A DNA stretch of 64,000 bases, from positions 3,410,001 to 3,474,000 of the forward strand of contig OY294072.1 of assembly GCA_958510875.1 (NCBI GenBank), given 5' to 3'. Position 1 is the first letter of the stretch. Each line of letters opens with the position of its first letter. The notes below the pieces were generated by a model. That model was not told where the DNA came from and did not search any database. It saw nothing but the letters and a program-made list of their open reading frames with translations. Made by a program: the position numbers and the translations under genes. This document shows positions 33,118 to 46,133 of this stretch, piece by piece. Origin of the DNA: Endomychus coccineus. Taxonomy: Eukaryota; Arthropoda; Insecta; Coleoptera; Endomychidae.

Positions 33118-34330
33118 CTTATGCCTCATCAAAGTTACTATTTTCAGATCACATATTCTGAAATTATTACGTTGCCCCAACCAGGAACATTTTGTAGCAG
33201 CTTCATTAGAAAATATCCTCTTCAGGATTCTATACACGTTATCCTCTAGCGGTCGCCCACCAATAGATTTGACAAACAAGCACTGGAAAAAACAATTGCC
33301 CTCTATATATACGAATATTCCACTCTTTTTCATTTTAATTCTGTAGCAGCATTTAATTCTGGAAAAGTTACTCAGTTCTCTATGAAAACCCCTTCCTGAA
33401 TACATTTCGTCCAAAATATCCGGAATGACTCTTACACCACAAATGAAAGCTTTTGCAGGGACATCACAAATTATAGCATTAATTGAAAGTGTAATCATTT
33501 TACATTCAATACCTGACTGCAATATGTCAATAAACTCATTGACAAAAGGTTCTAAGAATATATTTACATTTTCTGGTTCACTCATGCCATGATAATTTTT
33601 AATTAGAAATGGCTTTGTGTAAGGATCTGCTACGATTGCCTCTAAAATTGGCCAAAACTTGCTACTTGAACTTTTTGAAATCGGTAGGCCATCAATATTA
33701 ATATTAATTTTGACCTCTGAAGGATATTTCTTGTTTATAGAATTAAGCAGCCCCAAACGTAAACCAATATGTGCATACTTTCCACTATTTATTGTAGAAA
33801 TTAGATAATGGATTACGGTTGGTTTTCATGAATGATCTAGCATTTGCTGTGACCATTTTTCTTTAACAGTAATAACAAATCATTCAGAGCATTATGTGAA
33901 ATATTATATTTTATCATCCACTTTCTTAAACCTGCATCAATTTTTACTATAACACACACTGACTTCATCGATGCTATCATCTTGAAATGTACAAGTGATT
34001 CATTAGAATTAGGAGAACTTTTTGAATGGTCTAATATTCCTGAATCATATAAATTAGCATAGGTGTCATTCACATTTTCAGAATTATCAGCAATTTCTAT
34101 AAAGTTTGATGACTTACACCACACCTTGTATTGTTATGGTCATCACCTACAAGAATAAAAGTTTTAGAATTTTCTGCAACAAGCCGTGGTTTCTGACGAT
34201 TAGAAAGAATACAAACATTTTTCCGCGAATTTCGAAGTGTTATGTATAAAGTTATAAGTATTATAAACTACAAACTTACCTTTATTATTCACAATCCACA
34301 CAAAAGAAATTCGCTACCGCTGATGCTAAA
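33109..34330 (-). pseudogene. Transposase-like gene remnant interrupted by copy 1
   Basis: The leftward frame 33109-33756 reads IDGLPISKSSSSKFWPILEAI, KNYHGMSEPENVNIFLEPFV and AIICDVPAKAF, strings I recall from a large insect family of transposase-derived proteins. The N-terminal part is in another frame (33837-34124, with LLLLLKKNGHSKC then stop). A further coding trace with FILVGDDHNNTRCG lies near 34150, so the gene was already decayed or is spliced. Copy 1 sits at its last codons: the pre-insertion frame would stop at TAG directly after the target hexamer. Confidence 0.65.
33118..33123. repeat. Target site duplication of copy 1 (right)
   Basis: CTTATG directly after the terminal ATCTACT, identical to 13522-13527. 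Confidence 0.95.
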
Positions 34331-35071
34331 TAAACTCAAGTTAGGTTAGGGTTTAGGGTAAAGGAACAAAGCGCGGGATGTGAATAATAAACCAGAGTTC
34401 AAATGACGGATTGTACATCAAGCTTGATATTGTCCAGTGTATTGGGAATTATCAACCGTGATCTAAACGATACACTGAGAAATTTCATGATATTACTTAA
34501 GCACTTAGCACATATTTAATGTAATTAATAACAAGATATAACATTATAATTGTCTATTATATATGTACAATTCTACTGCGAAGTCTGATATGTATCAGAT
34601 ACCATACATGAGAATTTATATTTGGTCTACTTCCTTTAACCCATAGTTCCTGATACCTCTCATATGTAAATGATATAGCGCAATGTGCAATGTAAAACAA
34701 ATATATGTAACATGTAAGGTACGTCTCATGAAATGATATGAAGTATAATATGTATCGTGTTCACAAAAATGTTACATAGATTTGTACTTTACAAGAGTTA
34801 GTTCCTGATACCTCTTTTATATGTAAATGATATAGCGCAAACTAAAACAATTATATGGAACATTTATGTATCACATACGTAAAATTGTTATATATATCAT
34901 TTTTCTCCACTAGTACTTCCCTTGAAATGTATAAATTTAACGGCTACCTCTCTGATATATATTATGTATGTACTACTGTAATATTGTGCTCTGTATGAGC
35001 TTCATTTGATATATAGCAGTTATGTAGTGGTTTGCTGGGTTGAGACTCACGGAATACGCTGTGATTATGCT
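34331..35071. other. AT-rich repeats, no gene
   Basis: A ~160-bp direct repeat: TTCCTGATACCTCT.ATATGTAAATGATATAGCGCAA occurs near 34646 and 34802. Related ATGTATCAGATAC words occur at 11760-12140 in the opposite orientation. A short TTAGG-like cluster at 34344 is too brief to be telomeric. Confidence 0.4.
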
Positions 35072-35465
35072 AAAGAATAGATTCGAGGCTCCACTCAAAG
35101 AATGAATAATCTTAATGGTATTTTCCTTCCTCAAATAAAAATAACGTCCCAGGTTTGATGAGCAACCTATAAATGAGTGAGAGGGATGGTAGCACTTGGC
35201 AGTTGAAACTTTAAAATGTAACAAAGAATCTAACTCTATTCTTCTTTGGTACATGTTTGAGTTTCAACTGTGACCTGTAACGAAAATACATTGGGCTAAA
35301 TATTTTTCTTCAGCATAATACATCGTATTTCGTAAAGCCCCAGTGCTACCATTCCCAGTACTCATTCTCTAGATTGTCCAACAAACCTGGGACACTTTAT
35401 TCATTCGAGGAAGGGAAATACCATTTAGATTATTCATTCTTCGAGTTGAGCCTCGAATCTATAAA
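35072..35465. mobile_element. Foldback/MITE-like element, ~390 bp
   Basis: Left arm ~35072-35210 and right arm ~35334-35465 are imperfect inverted repeats sharing AGATTCGAGGCT.CACTC, TGAATAATCT.AATGGTATTT and CCCAGGTTTG (or complements). The ~120-bp centre is unique. No transposase inside. Probably a non-autonomous DNA element. Confidence 0.65.
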
Positions 35466-35654
35466 CCTTGTAGATTCTGACTACAATATCGAGCGATGAA
35501 ATGCTGCTGAGAAAATTCACTTTAAGCATTCTAAGATGATCCCATAATGATCAGGTAATACAGATTTCAATATTTTTGTTGTACTGAGATCATGAGCTAT
35601 TAAGTTTTAAGTTTTGCCAACTTTGTGCAATTGTATAGTTTCATGAAACATATC

Positions 35655-37130
35655 AATATATGAATTGGGTGGCAGTTAAATACTTTTTTTTCGACTTTCA
35701 CTTAGCTCTGGGCGGCAAAGTGTTCGTATTCATGAAAAAATACTATTTCCACAAGATGAGCTCTACAGAATCAATTTAAATATTGCCGCAAAGCGGAAAT
35801 CTCCTAGTACCATAATAATTAATTTTGATGATATTTATTACACGTAACGTACAAATTTTTTTAAAAGAAAAGTGGTAGTAAGCTTCAAAAACGCCGTCTT
35901 ACGGAGTTTTCAATAATTATGCACTTCAAACGAATCAAAATATCAAAGTAGAATGAAAATTTCCTGAACTTTTGCATAAAAACAACTTATTGTTTACTTA
36001 TAATCGTAGTGATAATTCTTATTTTATTTACGTAAAGTTGAAAATTATTTGAACCAGTATCTTTGCTGTAATAACGTAAGTACGGAATATTACAATATAA
36101 ATTAAAGTAAACTGTTAGAGAATAAATCTTCAAAGATTTATTATTTGTTAAAAATGATTCTTCTAATTTATGTAATTATATTGTGTATAGTAAAAGATAT
36201 TTTACTCTGTTCATAACCTCAAACAATATAATGGCAACAAAATTGACTTAATTCAAAATACTTATGTTGCTAACTTATAAATACTCCAACCATATTGATT
36301 AATGTACAGTACGGTGACAACAATTTTCTATGTCTTAGAATCTTGAAGCAGTAGCTATTCTCTATTGACTATTGACTATTCTACTTATCCCATAAATTTG
36401 CACAAAACAAACTATAATATAATCATAATATCCGATACTATTGAATCAAGAATTTTAGATCTAGAGTTTTCTATGCATTCAATTCGCTCATCTCATAATG
36501 AAGACCAGAAACATTTCGTAATCACAATGATTGCAGAATTTTCAAAAAATCGACGAGGTTCTAGAAAACAAGACATTAATAACAATGTATTTACAAAATT
36601 AAATATATAGAACAATAATCATTTTCTGATGTTCAGTTCCATAGTAAGTTTAATTTTTGGATGAAAACATTCCTCATTTTCACGAAATTTTATAGAAACT
36701 TATGATATAGTTCATATTCTAAATCTATATCTACCTTTACTTAAAGTTATAAAATATATCAAAATTAATTACTTATGATTCCAGGACTTTTTTTTGCATT
36801 TTTCTTGAAAACTGCTTCAGAAATGCAATGTCGACAATGTAAAAAGGTAATTTTTATTGGAATTTTTCAGAAAAACTCGAATTTTCGAACAGTTTTCAAA
36901 GATTCTTCATTGTAAGATGAAGAAAGAACAAAGATGAGTTGCATTAAAATGAATTTATGCCTTAAAACATAGTAGAAAAATTGTTTTTTTTTTTTTGCGG
37001 CACGGTTTAAATTGTTTCTATAGAGCTCATCTTGTGGAAATAGTATTTTTTCTTGAATACGAACACTTTGCCGCCCAGAGCTAGGCGAAATTCGAGAAAA
37101 ATTATTCCACTGCCACCCTAATGTGAATGT
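35655..37130. mobile_element. Non-autonomous DNA element with ~140-bp inverted repeats
   Basis: Arms ~35655-35800 and ~36990-37130 are inverted copies: GCTCTGGGCGGCAAAGTGTTCGTATTC and its complement, and CCACAAGATGAGCTCTA and its complement, plus a GGTGGCAGT block at the outer edges. The 1.2 kb between is AT-rich with no recognised coding. The frame at 36867-37199 is mostly the arm itself. Confidence 0.6.
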
Positions 37131-37579
37131 ATGATTCACACTTCGATAAGTAAGCCCTAACATGGAAACTGTGAATAATATGTAAGCCCTGTTCAACATA
37201 AGAAAAAAATTACGTCATAATTTTAGAGCAGCAAATTCATTTGATAATTGCCGCGCTATCTTCGTCAAATAGTAATAGTACCTAAGTAAATAGTTGTAAT
37301 AGAATTTTTGATTCATGGAATAATTTACCTTAACATATTGTTTCTGAGTCTTTTGTTAATGCGTTCAAAAATCAATTTCATTCTAGGTTACAATCCTTAT
37401 CATTGTTTCAAATGTTTTACTGTTGCTATGTATGCTCGTTTTATATTTTCTTACACTTTTTTCGTGTTAAAAATAATAATAACAAACAGATCGCTTTGCT
37501 AATTACATCTCTACAATGATTGACTTTTGTGCTTTGAGTTTTTGAGGTACTTATCTTATAGAAGATAACTTAACCCATT
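37131..37579. other. AT-rich interval, no gene seen
   Basis: Short frames only; nothing recognised. Confidence 0.35.
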
Positions 37580-38340
37580 TTAGACTAGTGTTGATATTAA
37601 TTCAGAGAAACTCAATACAGCTAGTCTGATGAATGGTGCGGCTTCCATTTTTTTCCAAATTGAAAAGCGAAATTGGGGTTTGTTAAAGAAAAATGTATCA
37701 GTTGAGTTCAGTATTAGATCATTGGAAATACAGTATTGTTCTATTATGAAGCAACAGTTAGTACTGTTAATGGCTAGATCAGCAATATTTTTACAAAAAG
37801 CCGCAGGAGAGCAATCATCAACAATGAATAAGTAAAGAATATTGAAGATTGTTGAAACATTGATAAATAATATAAACAATATAGGGCCCAATATGCATCC
37901 TTGAGGAATGCTCAACTTTCACGAATTTTGCGTAAAATTCTATAAAGGAAGTTCTGGTTTTTTATGATAACCTTTTGAGTTCGGTCTGATAAAGAGGATG
38001 CGATTCAGGCAAAAGCAACTCCTCTGATTTCATAATCAGAAAATAAACGTGGAAAATAGTATGTTGTGATCAAGCTTGTCAAAGGCGCGGGCGAGATATT
38101 TCAAAGAAGACCCACGGTGAATGAGTTTTGTTTTCAAAATTCTATGGAACAACCCGCGAATTTGTAAAATCGCATGTTGTGTGGAAATGTCCAGCTGATA
38201 AACAAATTGACACTGACGGATGTTATGTTTGTTAGGAGCATGTCTGCCCCCGGTGCTCTGAATCAAACATATTTTGTAATCCTTGCGCATGGGGTCGCCG
38301 ACGCTTTCATGGGTTCATAAAAACTAATTACGATTAGAAA
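37580..38340 (-). pseudogene. LINE reverse transcriptase remnant (second)
   Basis: Leftward pieces: ARAFDKLDHNILF near 38050-38090, then SIPQGCILGPILFILFIN and a degraded catalytic box (VDD in place of ADD) near 37830-37915, followed by QYCISNDLILNSTDT. These are RT blocks of a different LINE family from the 9.1 kb fragment. Frames are broken and the motif is decayed. Confidence 0.8.
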
Positions 38341-39300
38341 AAAGAGGAGTTCTTCACCACCCACTCGTTCGGTAAGCTAATATTCTTGTACGGCCTGTTT
38401 TCACTCCCTGAGGAACTCCAGAATGAACGTTTGAGTAGATATAAATACATAACTATACGTAATCCAAGGGAGCAAGGTAACGTAACCAGAAACAGCTTCT
38501 GGGTGGACTGAATTATACACTTAGTGTTGGCAGCTTAAAAGAAACTTGAGGATATGCAGATCAACTAAGATCTTTGATACCCGAGCAGGTTCCAACAAGA
38601 ACTTCAATATAACACGCCGATGAGGTATTATTGCTACTTGAAATAATACATACCAAGCCGACTGTTACACTACAATTATTAATAGAGCTACCGTCACCTT
38701 TTTAAAAAATAATTATTTAAACTATAGTTTTTTAAGCAGAAGGAAATAATGAGAATATATTTCTATTAAATCAATTGAATTAAGAAAGATTGTTGAGTTA
38801 ATGTTATTATGACATTTTCTAGAGTCAAATTGATTTCTCCCGATGGATACTTAATTAGGAGGAGAAGGCTAAATGCTTCCGCAATCCGCACTCGCATCGA
38901 GAGGACCTAATTTTAGAATTATCTTCTGATAAGAACTCGATAGGTAATTCTTTCTTCTGTTTGAGATTGAAGTTTTGAAGTCTTCTATAAATGACTATAC
39001 ATTTGAGACCTTGTTTTTTGCTTATAGATAATTAGAATTGGAGATACAGAATTATGGGTGTACTATATTCAATTATGAAGTTTCAGCTTTCCCTATGTGC
39101 AGTGAATTCAAATTGGATAGTAAATAATTATTACCATTCAATTTGTATTATATTTCATTGAGGATGATTTGATCTATAGTTATTACTCGTAATGTATTTT
39201 AGTTTTATTCCTCCTTAGGGTAATAACATTGGAAAGTAACTTCCTCTGACTTCTCGAACTTTATTCGCTTTGAAAATATTTCCTTCACAACGTTTCAATA
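38341..39300. other. Interval without recognised genes
   Basis: No coding region, array or strong repeat was recognised on either strand. Confidence 0.35.
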
Positions 39301-39690
39301 GTTACAATGCAATCGTCGGTTAATACTGACAAATCCTGAGGATATCAGGGTATTTATCTGCTGTCACGCTGTTGCTTATGGGCTCTGAGATTGCTGATTG
39401 GCCAACCCTGAGGGCGTTAGTGAGGGATTTCGACAAATTTTGGATTTCTATGCTGAGGTAACTAATTGTTCCAGTTGATTCATTAAAGACTGCCTCATCA
39501 AATTTTGCTTGTACCATTGCTTTTCACATGATCTGCAATTCCGCTTGTTCCCATTTATGCATGACTCCCTACTGTCTGTTGGTTTATCTAATGTACAGCG
39601 ACCCACACTCGCAAGGTACCTGTAGGTGCAGTTCTTCATAACAACTTAGTCAATTAGTGGAGTAGCTCTTAGGTCTGTTTGTTGGCGAGA
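39301..39690 (-). pseudogene. Penelope-like GIY-YIG remnant
   Basis: Leftward reading near 39590-39620 gives CECGSLYI followed by TNRQ, the YIGQT box of Penelope-type GIY-YIG endonucleases, then a decayed stretch to 39320 (QNLSKSLTNALRVG). Frame breaks occur. It adjoins the Penelope-associated repeat that copy 2 entered. Confidence 0.6.
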
Positions 39691-40062
39691 AGCAACATTT
39701 GATGTTGTAATGGCGACCAGTTCTGGTCAAAATGAGATTTGATACCTGTTCGCTTTATAGTCGTAATAAGTATATTTTCCTATTTTCCTTTCTGATTGGC
39801 GAAAGTATTCATCATCTTTGAGAACGTTTTCAATGGACGGTGTAGAATCCATAATTTCCTTCAATTTTCTTATAAGAAGCCATGATTCTTATGATGTATG
39901 TATATTGATGTTGAGAGTAGTGAATTCTTGAAAAATGAAAAACCTGTTTCACCAGGCAAAATTATTCTTTTATTGATATTCTTGAACCTTTTGTAATATT
40001 TGAATGCTTTCTTGGTATATTGGTTCGTATATATACTGAAAATGAAATGAAATAAAAATTCT

Positions 40063-40100
40063 TTTTGATGTTTCGACAATGTTTATTGTCTTCATCAAAA
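40063..40100 (-). ncRNA. Hammerhead-like motif (Penelope-associated), copy a
   Basis: Minus strand: TTGATGA, then a stem GACAAT/ATTGTC with AAAC loop, then GAAAC, with outer TTTTGAT/ATCAAAA pairing. The hammerhead core is CUGAUGA...GAAA; here the first base differs. Hammerheads are established in Penelope-like elements; activity here is not shown. Confidence 0.4.
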
Positions 40101-40301
40101 TGTGAATATAAAGTTCAAGAATAATACCAAAATTTTCAAAAATCAATGATAATCACATCATTCTCAATAGTGAGTACTTAGATAATGCTTATCTTCAATT
40201 CAAAGAAACATTCCAATTGAAAGTATTGAAATCTCTTAATATCTGACATTTGTAAATGTCTATTCAAAATTCAACCTAAAAAAGATAACATATTGTTTAA
40301 C

Positions 40302-40307
40302 TATGAC
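40302..40307. repeat. Target site duplication of copy 2 (left)
   Basis: TATGAC directly before AGTAGATACAATGG; repeated at 60434-60439. The empty site survives near 61311-61320. Confidence 0.95.
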
Positions 40308-41160
40308 AGTAGATACAATGGACTACTTCTGCGATCAAGAACCAAGATGGCGGCCATAGGGGGGTCGGTGATAAGGAATGGATGTGTGTGATAAGGTGTG
40401 AGATAAGGATATGTTGTTTGTAAAGAGTATACAGGGTGCGTACAAAAAGTGTGTCACATGTACAGGGTCACGTGACTATCACGAGGCAGCTGCCATCGAG
40501 TATACAGGGTGTGTACAAAAAGTGTGTCACATGTACAGGGGTCATGTGACTATCACATGACAGCTGTCATGGTGGACCTAAGGTACAGATTGCTTCGTGG
40601 AGATGTCCCCACCACGTGACAGCTGTCATGGTGGACCTAAGGTACAGACTGCTCCGTGGAGGTGTCACCACCACGTGACAGCTGTCATGGCGGACCTATG
40701 GTACAGATTGCTTCGTAGAGGTGTCACCACCACGTGACAGCTGTCATGGCGGACCTTTGGTACAGATTGCTTCGTAGAGGTGTCACCACCACGTGACAGC
40801 TGTCATGGCGGACCTTTGGTACAGATTGCGTTGTGGAGGTGTCACCACCATGTGACAGCTGTCATGTCGGACCTATGGTACAGATTGCTTCGTGGAGGTG
40901 TCGCCACCACGTGACAGCTGTCATGGTGGGCCTAAGGTATAGGTTGCGTTGTAGAGGTGTCGCCACCACGTGACAGCTGTCATGGTGAACCTAAGGTACA
41001 GATTGCGTTGTAGAGATGTCGCCACCACGTGACAACTGTCATGGTGAACCTAAGGTACAGATTGCTTCGTGGACGTGCGAAGCACCTCTACGAAGCATTC
41101 TGTACCTTTGGTTCAAAAGGTATAGACTGATACGTGGAGATGACGCCACCAGTTCGACTC
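40308..41160 (+). repeat. Copy 2 left terminal inverted repeat
   Basis: Same plan as copy 1 but with nine 59-60-bp units containing GACAGCTGTCATGG. The outermost ~20 bases differ from copy 1 (AGTAGATACAATGGACTACT) yet match copy 2's own right end. The inner border is CCAGTTCGACTC. Confidence 0.93.
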
Positions 41161-41302
41161 GTCCGACTCATGCGGCTCGCAAACGACTTTTGATAAATGA
41201 AAGGTCTAGACTCGGAGATCATCGTATACAACGTTTCGTGCGACTTAGCACACTCGTTCTAGTTTGCGGGTGTTAATATCGATGAGGACAGTATAGCTCA
41301 AG

Positions 41303-41857
41303 ATGAAGTGTGTGGCGGTCGACATTCAGAGCTTCCAAATCTCATACCATGGAATGATAGTTAAGGAACTTGCTTTGGTGGATTGTGAGAAAAAGTTAGA
41401 AACATATTTTCTATTCAAATCACCCACACCGCTAAGTGAACTCGCAGAAAATCAAATGAAGCAAGTAATGTTTTGTGAAAAGTACCACGGAATTCCATAC
41501 AACTCTGGATACCAGGACTATACTAGGATTGAGGAAATTTTCAAGGAAAATATTGATCCAAATAGCATCATATACGTTAGTGGAAAGGGTAAAGCCAAAT
41601 TCATAGTGAACATCCTAAAAAAATTGGGGTTAGATTGCCAGGTGAAAGTCCTGAATTTGAAAGGTAGCTGTCCAGAATTTGTTCGAGGAAACTGTAGATA
41701 TATCTGCCTTCATCACTCCACCCACAATAATTCTATGTGCTGCAGCGTAAACAGCTGGAAATTGTTTGAATATGTTACGAATGAAGATGCCCATCTAGAT
41801 TTATTACGAGGGTTTCAAAAAATGGGGATGGGGGGCACTCTCCCCCAAACTGACTAG
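41303..41857 (+). CDS. Gene A copy 2: small VDIQ protein, intact
   Basis: 184 residues, starting MKCVAVDIQSFQIS. Shared plan with gene R: VDIQ.F start, YFLFKSPTPLSEL, KYHGIPYNSGYQDY, SIIYVSGKGKAKF and a closing cysteine/histidine group (CRYICLHH....SMCCSVN). The end MGMGGTLPQTD is followed closely by gene B. Function unknown; an RNase H or exonuclease-like fold is only a guess from the acidic first strand. It is the leftmost gene, just inside the terminal repeat. Confidence 0.75.
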   Translation: MKCVAVDIQSFQISYHGMIVKELALVDCEKKLETYFLFKSPTPLSELAENQMKQVMFCEKYHGIPYNSGYQDYTRIEEIFKENIDPNSIIYVSGKGKAKFIVNILKKLGLDCQVKVLNLKGSCPEFVRGNCRYICLHHSTHNNSMCCSVNSWKLFEYVTNEDAHLDLLRGFQKMGMGGTLPQTD

Positions 41858-41864
41858 TATTGAT

Positions 41865-42122
41865 ATGTCTTTGGAAGAATACACACGTAAACTGTTTGAA
41901 TTCCATGTGAAATTAGTAGCACTGAATAAAGACATAAAATTTTACGAAGATAAAAAGTTAACTATAAGCCAACTAGGTAATTTGAGTATAAGTGGAGGGG
42001 ATGGTTGTGTTGAAATCAAATTTCATAATCCTAACCGCAATATTGAATGGGGTCCTATATACAAACGTACCACCTCGAGTGAATCGGATTTATATATGCC
42101 CCAACAAGGATGCCTTCGTTGA
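41865..42122 (+). CDS. Gene B, first frame (copy 2)
   Basis: 85 residues from MSLEEYTRKLFEFHVK. The first ~62 residues are conserved with copy 1; the last ~23 (after RNIEWG) have no counterpart because copy 1 stops there, so they are unlikely to be functional. Starts 7 bases after the gene A stop. Confidence 0.5.
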   Translation: MSLEEYTRKLFEFHVKLVALNKDIKFYEDKKLTISQLGNLSISGGDGCVEIKFHNPNRNIEWGPIYKRTTSSESDLYMPQQGCLR

Positions 42123-42471
42123 GAAGGAATGTAATAGAACTGAATGGCAACCCCTGGACCACCAACTAGTTAATGAAAATCAATTGGATGTATTCTCATA
42201 CGTTATTCCTAAAACGATGTTACCAACATTCAACTATAAACTCAAGTTATTATTCCATGATGGAAGTGAGGGAGACGTGGTGAATTGGCAGCAAACTGAA
42301 GCCTCAACACCTGCAGCAGCAATCAATTGCCTAAGCAATGTATCTGAAGCTCAACCACCACAGAAAGAAAATGAAATCTATGCTATGCAATGTTTCAATC
42401 TTAGTGCATTATCAGTTTTATTACTAAAAATCCTCATTAAAAATGTAAAGAAACGTATTAATAATAAATAA
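41992..42471 (+). CDS. Gene B, second frame: probable membrane protein (copy 2)
   Basis: 159 residues in the +1 frame relative to the first B frame, overlapping it by 131 bases. Conserved with copy 1 from VPPRVNRIYICPN onward: glycosylation-type sites, then a C-terminal hydrophobic span (FNLSALSVLLLKIL) and a basic tail. One alanine fewer in a GCN run than in copy 1. Confidence 0.5.
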   Translation: MEGMVVLKSNFIILTAILNGVLYTNVPPRVNRIYICPNKDAFVEKECNRTEWQPLDHQLVNENQLDVFSYVIPKTMLPTFNYKLKLLFHDGSEGDVVNWQQTEASTPAAAINCLSNVSEAQPPQKENEIYAMQCFNLSALSVLLLKILIKNVKKRINNK

Positions 42472-42614
42472 GGAAAGTATTGCTGTTGTTTGATTTTGAA
42501 TAGGAGATTGGGAATCAGTTAGACACATACATTTAACTTTTAACTCTATTTTTGAAAATATAAAACTTAAAATATAAATATATAAACACTTAAAAATCTA
42601 AAAACATATTATAT

Positions 42615-45012
<2,398 letters not shown>

Positions 45013-45127
45013 TTTCTTCATATATCACACACAACACTTTGAGAATAATAACTATTTTCCTCCTATGAAGTGTCATAGGTTTTATACACGACATTTAATC
45101 ATGTGATAAACTAAAAATTAAACTAAT

Positions 45128-45351
45128 TCGCAGAAATTGATAAAGTTGTTATTGACCAAGCATGAACGCTATACATGACGTCAATTGATAAGAAGTTCCT
45201 ATAAAAAGAAAATGATAAAGTTGTTATTCGCCACGCATGAACGATATACATGGCCTCAATTGATAAGAAGTTCCTAAAAAGAAACCGATAAAGTTGTTAT
45301 TGACCGACTCGATGGCGCCGTCAACTGATAAGAAGTTCCTATAAAAATGCG
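45128..45351. promoter_or_regulatory. Triplicated bidirectional promoter repeat C/D (copy 2)
   Basis: Same three units as copy 1. Unit 1 has TGACGTCA; unit 2 has TGGCCTCA and unit 3 CCGTCA, so only one perfect CRE remains. TGATAAG is kept in all three; TATAAAAA ends units 1 and 3. Confidence 0.55.
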
Positions 45352-45433
45352 ATATGCGCATCTCATTATTATATTCATTATTAAATCTGAGTTAGAAACA
45401 ACCAGACGTGTTTTTGTGAGTGCTGAAATCAAG

Positions 45434-45694
45434 GTGAGTTTATTTTATTAATTAACTTGAACATTATTTTCCTATGTAGGGTTAATTTATATGTAGGGAA
45501 TATTTATTTTTCTTTTCTTAAAAATATACTAGTAGAACTTTAACTTTTTGAAAGTATTTATTAATCCTCTTTTATACAATTGCTTGGTAAATATTAAATA
45601 ATATTTTGGTGTATTTATTAATCTTCAATTTGGTGGGGTAAATTCAACACACAAAAATAATTCTTCACTGCTAACTTCCATCGATTTGTTTTAG
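45434..45694 (+). other. 5' leader intron of gene D (copy 2)
   Basis: AAG|GTGAGT donor and TTTGTTTTAG acceptor, conserved with copy 1 while the interior has gained and lost bases. Confidence 0.6.
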
Positions 45695-45716
45695 ATTTTT
45701 AAAAATAAAATAAAAA

Positions 45717-46040
45717 ATGGATTTTGCCAAACTGAACCAAATCTCTCTCTTGCAGAGGGCAACACCTACAAAGATTGCAGAGCTAAAATTGAACGTACCA
45801 CATCTGATTTTGAATTTAAAAATTGTAAATACCAAATTTGGGGAGGTTGTTTTGGCAGAGTTGGAGGGAGAGCGAATTGTTTTCCTACCCAAACGTTTAA
45901 CCACAACGCTTACCCCCCTCATCGAAGATATTAATAAAGGACGCAATACAGCCCTAATATATCGAGGGGAAGAAGCGATTGGGTCAGGAAAATCTTGTTC
46001 AAGAATAGAATTCGTACAATTGACCTCCCCAAGGACTTGA
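45717..46040 (+). CDS. Gene D copy 2: small OB-fold-like protein
   Basis: 107 residues, starting MDFAKLNQISLLQ. Differs from copy 1 at about 20 positions, one of the more diverged genes, yet the strand pattern (TKFGEVVLAELEG..IVFLPKRL and ALIYRGEEAI) is kept and the frame is open. Function inferred as for copy 1. Confidence 0.6.
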   Translation: MDFAKLNQISLLQRATPTKIAELKLNVPHLILNLKIVNTKFGEVVLAELEGERIVFLPKRLTTTLTPLIEDINKGRNTALIYRGEEAIGSGKSCSRIEFVQLTSPRT

Positions 46041-46133
46041 GAGAGAGCCTTCCAGTTCCACCAGCAACAACATCCTTCCAGGCTACTACTGCTATATATT
46101 CCATAAGGTAGGGTGCTTGTTTATTGTTTAAAA

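Larger units (their letters stand above)
39720..40307. repeat. Penelope-associated repeat, left of copy 2
   Basis: 39750-40100 is an inverted copy of 60770-61120; 40101-40307 is a direct copy of 61122-61325. Copy 2 interrupts the latter. A hammerhead-like motif lies at 40063-40100. Confidence 0.75.

Noticed and set aside
34340..34375. TTAGGTTAGGGTTTAGGG cluster as an interstitial telomere repeat
   Set aside because: Only two or three irregular units; not distinguishable from chance in this context.
40557..41060. Regular 59-60-bp repeats that superficially look like a CRISPR array
   Set aside because: The whole unit repeats with no unique spacers, it lies in terminal inverted repeats of a eukaryotic element, and no cas genes exist here.
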